NCBI GenBank assembly: GCA_030765045.1
Contig: CM060962.1
Coordinates: 215,120,031-215,184,030, forward strand
Length of the DNA: 64,000 bases
Direction: 5' to 3'
DNA from: Tenodera sinensis
Taxonomy: Eukaryota; Arthropoda; Insecta; Mantodea; Mantidae
Positions 58,943 to 64,000 of this stretch are shown one piece after another. A program made the position numbers and the translations under genes. The notes under the pieces were generated by a model, which ran no database searches, had not been told where the DNA came from, and saw only the letters and a program-made list of their open reading frames with translations. Within the stretch, counting starts at the first letter, position 1; every line of letters starts with the position of its first letter.

Positions 58943-60072
58943 TAGAGATGATGGAGAATAACAATTTTTAATGGGTTACTTATAGAAGATTATGTTCAGA
59001 TTAGAAAATACAACAAGAAAGAAAATCAACATAGTCATTGGCTATATCGACCACAAAGAGCATTGTCAACAAAGACAGATGAGGACACTGATTGTCATCA
59101 AAGAAATGAATTATAGCGACGGAAAATAATGTGTTTTTGACATAAGGATGTCAGGGACAAAAATAAAAAGGAATCAATTGTGATGACAAAGATAAAAATA
59201 TTTCGACACAAAGACGTTGAGGGTGAATTGAGAAGAAAAATAATACAATTGCAGAATAATTATAAGTATAGAAGTTTTCTCTTATAGAGATAAGAGACAA
59301 AGAGGTGACAATTAGTGAAGTAAGAAAAACCATAATCAGAAAAGCAATGCCCATGAATTAAGATGGATATAGCCAATGCTAAGCTCGAAGAAATGTTGAA
59401 CCAAATAATAATGAATAAGAACCCAATAAAAAAAAATGGTACCATTAGTAACATCAGAGTTTAAGAACCGACTCAACGACCTGCCTATACATAATAAGCT
59501 TACAAGACAAAGAAGGCAAAGAACTGAATAAAATATTGCCATAAATATGATCATAATCATTAGCTCAAAATTTGTATCCTGTTTTTCTCTCCTCATAACA
59601 AGGAACATAAGTCAAAAGCTACATAATAAACCATGATACACTTAAATTATATTTGTGTCAATGTCAAATGTACAATAACTGAGTATGTGTTGTATAAGAA
59701 CTGAATATGTGTTGTATAATAACTGCACATATGTTGTATAATAACTGAACATATGTTGTATAATAACTGGATATGTTGTATAATAACTGAATGTGCTGTA
59801 CAGTAACTGAATATGTATTGTATAATAACTGAATATGTGATGTATAATAATTGAACATGTATTGTGTAGTAACTGAATATGTGAAATTTACAAAGACATG
59901 CTGTGCCATGCCAAAACAAAAGACAAAGACAAACAGCGAAGAAGACTGTAAAGGGAAAAAAAATATATATATTGTACAAAGTGATTGCATCAGAAGAGTA
60001 GGGAGAAGTATTGTATTGTGTTTCAAGATTGTAAATATAGGTGACAACTTGAAAAACAAAACAAGGCGCATG
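58943..60072 (+). other. 3' untranslated region of the LTR element
   Basis: Equivalent to 465-1613, with its own tandem array at ~59670-59885. No supported coding sequence. Confidence 0.75.
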
Positions 60073-60722
60073 TGAGACAGAATATTAGAAGACCCCAAAA
60101 GAAAATCGTTCATGTAAATGTTTGTTAAAAGTGTAATTCGTTTTTTGATGTTGGTATGAGATAATTAAATGACGAAAACATGTTGATAAGGTTCATTGTT
60201 ACGAACAGCTAAGTTTGCACAAAGACGTCATAAATCTTTCCATATTTGATTTTAATATATGTGTATAAATATTAGAATTGTTTGTGTTCCATAATAAAAG
60301 TAGGGGAGGATGATTAGAGGTTGCTTCCCTAACGAGAAAGAACTATTTGATGGACACATGCGCGGATGAATAGCGCGGATGAATATGAAAAAGGCGGTGT
60401 CGCGTCAAACGACGCCAAAATAAACTGTTCACTAGCGTGTGTATCCTCGAGGTGAAAAGACATTATTATGTAGTGTGAACATGGAACTTTCACCAAACTT
60501 TCATCAAGCATAAATTCTACTAAATTAAAAAAGTGTAAAGGTTTTTAAGCATTTAACATGGTGCTGAGAGTGTAAAGTATCGATGAAGTGTTAATAAATT
60601 AATACATTGTGATAAAGAAACATTGTGTGATATTTCATTCCATCCGTTACCAAGCCCTGAGATCAAAAAGATCTCATTAGCGTAAAGACACAATGTCATT
60701 AGTAATCGCAAAAACAGCACCA
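60073..60722 (+). repeat. 3' LTR (650 bp)
   Basis: Pair of 57135-57782, followed by the CAGT TSD. Confidence 0.94.
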
Positions 60723-60726
60723 CAGT

Positions 60727-61608
60727 CATTAAATTTTCTTTGGTCCACTTTTGTAGTTTGGTTAAGGATTGTTGCATACTTTTCTTAGTTCTGTACTTTT
60801 GCTTTTTGGTTTTGAAGTCCACATTACTAAGTCATTGGCAAATAGTGCATACTTCATACCTGATTCTTGTATTTGTTGTGCCATATCATTAATAAATATA
60901 TCAAAAGGTGTAGTGCTGAGCACTGCGCCTTGTGGTAAGCCACGGTATACTTGTTTATATTTCAATATATTTCTTCCGTATCTGGTAGCAATAAAGCATT
61001 GTGTTAGAAAATGACATAGCCATGGAAACATTGGACCTTGTGTCCCTAGTTTTTTTACTTTCTTTAGCTGTTTTGTTCTGCATATAGAATCATATGCACT
61101 CTGGAAATCAATAAAAATTGATACGTTATCTTCTTTTCTATTGAAGGAATCTTTGATTTCTTGACTGAGAAGTAAGACTTGTTCATTTGTAGAGTGCAAC
61201 TCTCTGAATCCAGCTTGACATGGGGAAATTAAATTTTGGGATTCAAGAAACCAATTTAATCTATTTGACACCATTCTTACAATCACTTTTGCTATTATGC
61301 TAGTAGGAGCTATTGGTCTATAATTTTTTATTTCTGATGCTGTTTAATCTTTCTTCAAGAGTGGGACACTTATTGCTTTTCAACATTTGGCAGATACAGT
61401 GGTTTTCCAGGATAGATTGTAGAGTTTTAGTAGTTGTTGTTTTACTGTTTTTCCATGGTTTTTTTATGAACTCTGGATGTATTTGATCTGGTCCAGGAGA
61501 CTTTTTGTTTTTTAGATTATTAATTGCAATGTTCAGTTCTTGCATATTAAAATTTTGAAAAAAGGTATTGTTTTGAGTGTTAAGATCACATTCTCCTTCT
61601 TGTTTCAA
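60727..61608 (-). pseudogene. I-clade ORF2: reverse transcriptase
   Basis: Minus-strand order: NNLKNKKSPGPDQIHPEFIK, then after a shift SPCQAGFRELHSTNEQVLLL, VSIFIDFQSAYDSI (first catalytic Asp present), YRGLPQGAVLSTTPFDIFINDM and KYALFANDLVMW, where the F-A-D-D box has become FAND. With this change and the shifts the enzyme would be inactive. The LTR element cuts in shortly after the palm. Confidence 0.86.
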
Positions 61609-61956
61609 ATCTTTCTTAAATTGTTTATGTTCCTTTTTATTATTTCTTGTTACTTTATGTGAATTAGCATAATATTTATTGAATGTTTGGGCTATGGCTG
61701 CATCATTTGTTAATATCTTATTGTTGTGTATGATAGTTGTGCTGTTGCTTTCTTTCCTGTCCTTGACATTTTTATGGCTTTGTTGCCATCTGTCCTACAA
61801 TCCATTTTTTCTAAGAAAGTATTAAAGTGATTCTTTTTAGCTGTATTAATTTCTTTTTTAGTGAGGCACATTTCTTTCGCCATATTTGTGTATCTGATAT
61901 GTTTTTGGTTTGTTCAGCTGTATTTCTAGGTATATCCCTTTGCTTTTTCAGTTCTT

Positions 61957-62589
61957 CTAACTGGGGGTTCCAAAAGTTTTTTTCTTCCACGAGGAATATG
62001 TTTTTTTTGCAGTTTCTAGGATGACTTTACAGAAAGTTTTGTTCATATGATCTGCGTGGTCATGTAGCTGTGAGTTTGTTTGTTCTTTAAATGTATGTTC
62101 TAATTCAGTTTTATATTTGTTCCAATCTGATTTTTTGAAGTTCCAATACAGATTTGTGTGATTTTGACTATTATTTGTATTCTCTAGTTTTATATCAGCA
62201 ATTACTGCTCTGTGACCAGAACTTGGGTCTTCTATAACTTGTTTTTCAACTTTTGAAACAATATCTGTTGTAGCTAACAAGAGGTCGGGGTTACTGCCTG
62301 CTCCGGAGTAATGTATGAAGGTTTTGGGATCTTCTTTATCATAAATCAGTTCAAAGGTTGTGGTATTCAAAAATTCTTCCACTATTTGCCCTGTAGAATC
62401 CACTTTTGCATAACTCCATCTTTTGGAATGGGCATTGAAATCCCCAATTATGGTTGTTTTATTTAATTGTTCAATAAGTGAGATATCTGGTTTATTCCTG
62501 GGAGGATTGTAAATACTGTATAAATGAAGCTTCTGCTTTTTCTTCCCCACATGCATATAGGAACATTTAACACTCTGTACGAAGTTCAT
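61957..62589 (-). pseudogene. I-clade ORF2: endonuclease (5'-truncated)
   Basis: Minus-strand frame of 210 residues lacking the first catalytic blocks. It shows LYSIYNPPRNKP, TTIIGDFNAHSKRW (Asp/Asn/His block), SNPDLLLAT and SSGHRAVIADI (S-x-D-H block with Asp replaced by Gly). It continues with shifts to the reverse transcriptase. Truncation at ~62600 explains the missing N-terminus. Confidence 0.83.
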
Positions 62590-62644
62590 GTACCGTACTT
62601 ATCCCCCAAACCAGCTGATTTTAAGGATTTTCATCATTGTAAAT

Positions 62645-63125
62645 CCTTACTCAGGGGTCTCCGTCTAGGGGATATGTGAATGGTGACCACAAGACACCCA
62701 AGCTGAGCAGAACATTACCTCCACTTACTGGTGTTTTGCTCCTCACTGTAGCTTTTCTATCTGACCTTACCTTGGTCATCTCTTGTTCTCTTCTGACCCC
62801 GATGCTATTAGGGTTCCTCAGAGCTAGGGAGTCTTTATTTTTTAAACTTCTCCATTTCTCTAATTTCTCTATAAACTCTTAACCCCTAACATGCTGACCC
62901 GTCATGGCATGTAATACGTCCTCTGATTGGTAATCAGAGGATATGGTGGGTGAATTTATTTTGATAACTCTTCCGGTCAGGTCAGTGAGACCCATAAACC
63001 AACGACAGGTGTGGTCCTCCAGACATTCTGGGGGTTGTGAGAGAGCGATGTAACGACCAAAACATAAAAATATGGTGCTCTCTAAAAAGCGGTTACTATT
63101 ACTGCTAAGCCTTTTCAATATTTAT
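62645..63125 (-). repeat. Repeat Y, right copy (inverted)
   Basis: Inverse of 51590-52075. The short frames on both copies correspond to each other only as repeats of the same DNA. Confidence 0.87.
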
Positions 63126-63239
63126 GAAATATGACTCGAGGGGCAAAATGTTCCGGAGTTAAAATAGTCCCCAATTCGGATCTCTGGGCAGGGACTACTA
63201 CTCGAGAACCAAAACATATAAATAGAAGATCTAACACCA

Positions 63240-64000
63240 GAATTCTACAATGAAATGCAGGTGGTCTCACCCAAACAAAAAGAATAGAACTGAATAAAAT
63301 TGTATTTGACTATAACATAGATATATTGATGCGGTTTTTAATGTGGCTAATGGAAAGGGCTGTGCTATGAGACTCGTTTTTTTATCTACAAGGTCGTGGT
63401 AACAGATGGAATGCATATATCAATGTTTCTTTATCACAATGTATTTATTTATTAACACTTCGATATTTTACACTCTCAGCACCATATTAAATATTTAAAA
63501 ACCTTTACACTTTTTGTTTTATTTGATAGAATTTACGCTGGATAAAAGTTTGGTGAAAGTTCCATGTTCACACGCTACCAAAACACGTCTTATCACCTTG
63601 AACATATAGACGCTACTGAATCGTTTCTTGGCGTCGCTTTGACACGACACTCCGCCATTTTATTTTCATCCGCCGTATTCATCCGCGCAAATAGTTTTTA
63701 TTATGGAACACAACAGACTAGCTAGTAACAACAAAACATTGGCTATCCTGAATATTAAAGATAAGTTCCTGATACACCCAAACAAGAACTAGAAATTTAT
63801 ACACTTTTAACAAACATTTATATGAACGATTTTCTATTGGGGTCTAATATTCTGTCTCAATATTATCCATGAAGCACCACATAGATTTCGACCAAATACA
63901 GTTATTAGTTAACTCTGACCATTTTACATATAGAATGGCCAGAGAAAGCATAGAAATATTTAAATTAAAAGAAAGTATCAACAGTGATAATGGAAGATAT
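63240..64000 (+). pseudogene. Penelope-like element C-terminal fragment, split by a solo LTR (runs off the window)
   Basis: Skipping the LTR at 63327-63859, the plus-strand frame reads IELNKIVFDYNIDIL and on through HHIDFDQIQLLVNSD to HFTYRMARESIEIF, the region after the GIY-YIG core in PLE proteins (H-x-I-D-F/W...Y-R-x-x-R-E-A-I-E-I). The GIY-YIG motifs themselves are not seen upstream. It continues past 64000. Confidence 0.62.
63327..63859 (-). mobile_element. Solo LTR, inverted and diverged (533 bp)
   Basis: On the minus strand it starts TGAGACAGAATATTAGACC and ends ACCGCATCA. A 4-bp TSD ATAT flanks it (63323-63326 and 63860-63863). It is shorter and more diverged than the other LTRs, so it is older. 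Confidence 0.85.

Larger units (their letters stand above)
57135..60722 (+). mobile_element. Short LTR element with only a coiled-coil ORF (3.6 kb)
   Basis: LTRs of 648 and 650 bp, 4-bp TSD CAGT (57131-57134 and 60723-60726). The interior keeps the primer-binding site, the start of gag and the 3' untranslated region; capsid and all of pol are gone. It interrupts the I-clade reverse transcriptase. It is a non-autonomous relative of the elements at 1-2250 and 14691-19824. Confidence 0.94.
52411..62600 (-). mobile_element. I-clade-like non-LTR retrotransposon hosting three nested insertions
   Basis: Same family as 5211-6379 but on the minus strand and longer: endonuclease, reverse transcriptase, linker, RNase H and the (AAC)n tail (seen inverted at 52411-52420). 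Insertions are a hAT derivative (52495-53395), an RTE-like element (54168-56457) and an LTR element (57135-60722), each with a recognisable TSD. The 5' end is truncated near 62600, within or just before the endonuclease. Confidence 0.88.

Noticed and set aside
61827..62024. Plus-strand 65-codon frame
   Set aside because: Antisense to the I-clade ORF2 linker region.
51590..63125. A Maverick/Polinton-type giant transposon with long TIRs
   Set aside because: The content between the Y copies is nested retroelements and a hAT derivative; no polymerase B, integrase, ATPase or capsid gene is present.

Overview
The window is eukaryotic, AT-rich, repeat-dominated DNA, most likely from an arthropod with a large genome. 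The reasons are the mix of element types: an R1-like and an I-clade non-LTR retrotransposon, a CR1-like element whose ORF1 has an SGNH-type domain, an RTE-like element, Penelope-like elements (PLEs) with GIY-YIG endonucleases, one Ty3-type LTR family, several hAT, mariner and pogo DNA transposons, and tRNA-derived SINEs. There are no operons, ribosome-binding sites or CRISPR arrays. I found no convincing intact host gene, only two short splice-bounded candidate exons (29080-29160 minus and 39068-39200 plus). The species cannot be named from the sequence alone.

Layout. 1-2250 is the 3' part of a Ty3-type LTR element. 3374-4779 is a tandemly duplicated region with a degraded minus-strand reading frame. 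4654-12545 holds an R1-like element (6421-11962) between two nearly identical copies of a ~580-bp sequence. The left copy also carries an I-clade element (5211-6379), and a small PLE (7189-7860) sits inside the R1-like gag. 14092-20590 is a hAT transposon with a perfect 30-bp terminal inverted repeat (TIR) and an 8-bp target-site duplication (TSD), carrying a nested 5.1-kb LTR element that has lost nearly all of pol. 21190-27540 holds a mariner relic, a second hAT relic, a 251-bp miniature element, a pogo/Tigger deletion derivative and a long hairpin. 29725-32225 is a third hAT relic with SINEs.

32509-38817 is repeat family X, split by a 4.7-kb transposon (32867-37567) encoding an uncharacterised transposase-like protein. 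That transposon is itself interrupted by a CR1-like 3' end whose tail has become a ~1.4-kb compound microsatellite. 39.8-43.0 kb has tRNA-like SINEs and fragments of a non-LTR endonuclease and a transposase helix-turn-helix. 43.0-49.4 kb is a CR1-like element on the minus strand, interrupted by an inverted PLE dimer, another X copy and a PLE fragment. 49.4-50.7 kb is a mariner-type relic, a microsatellite and a solo LTR. 51.5-63.1 kb is a multi-level nest: an I-clade element on the minus strand containing a hAT derivative, an RTE-like element (itself containing X) and a 3.6-kb LTR derivative, bracketed by inverted copies of repeat Y. The last kilobase is a PLE coding fragment split by an inverted solo LTR.

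The elements do not form a pathway. Their value is stratigraphic: exact TSDs at many junctions let the order of insertion be read off. The LTR family was the most recently active, with four insertions flanked by 4-bp TSDs (CTTC, CTAC, CAGT, ATAT). All calls come from reading motifs, repeats and reading frames by eye; family names are family-level inferences without database searches.
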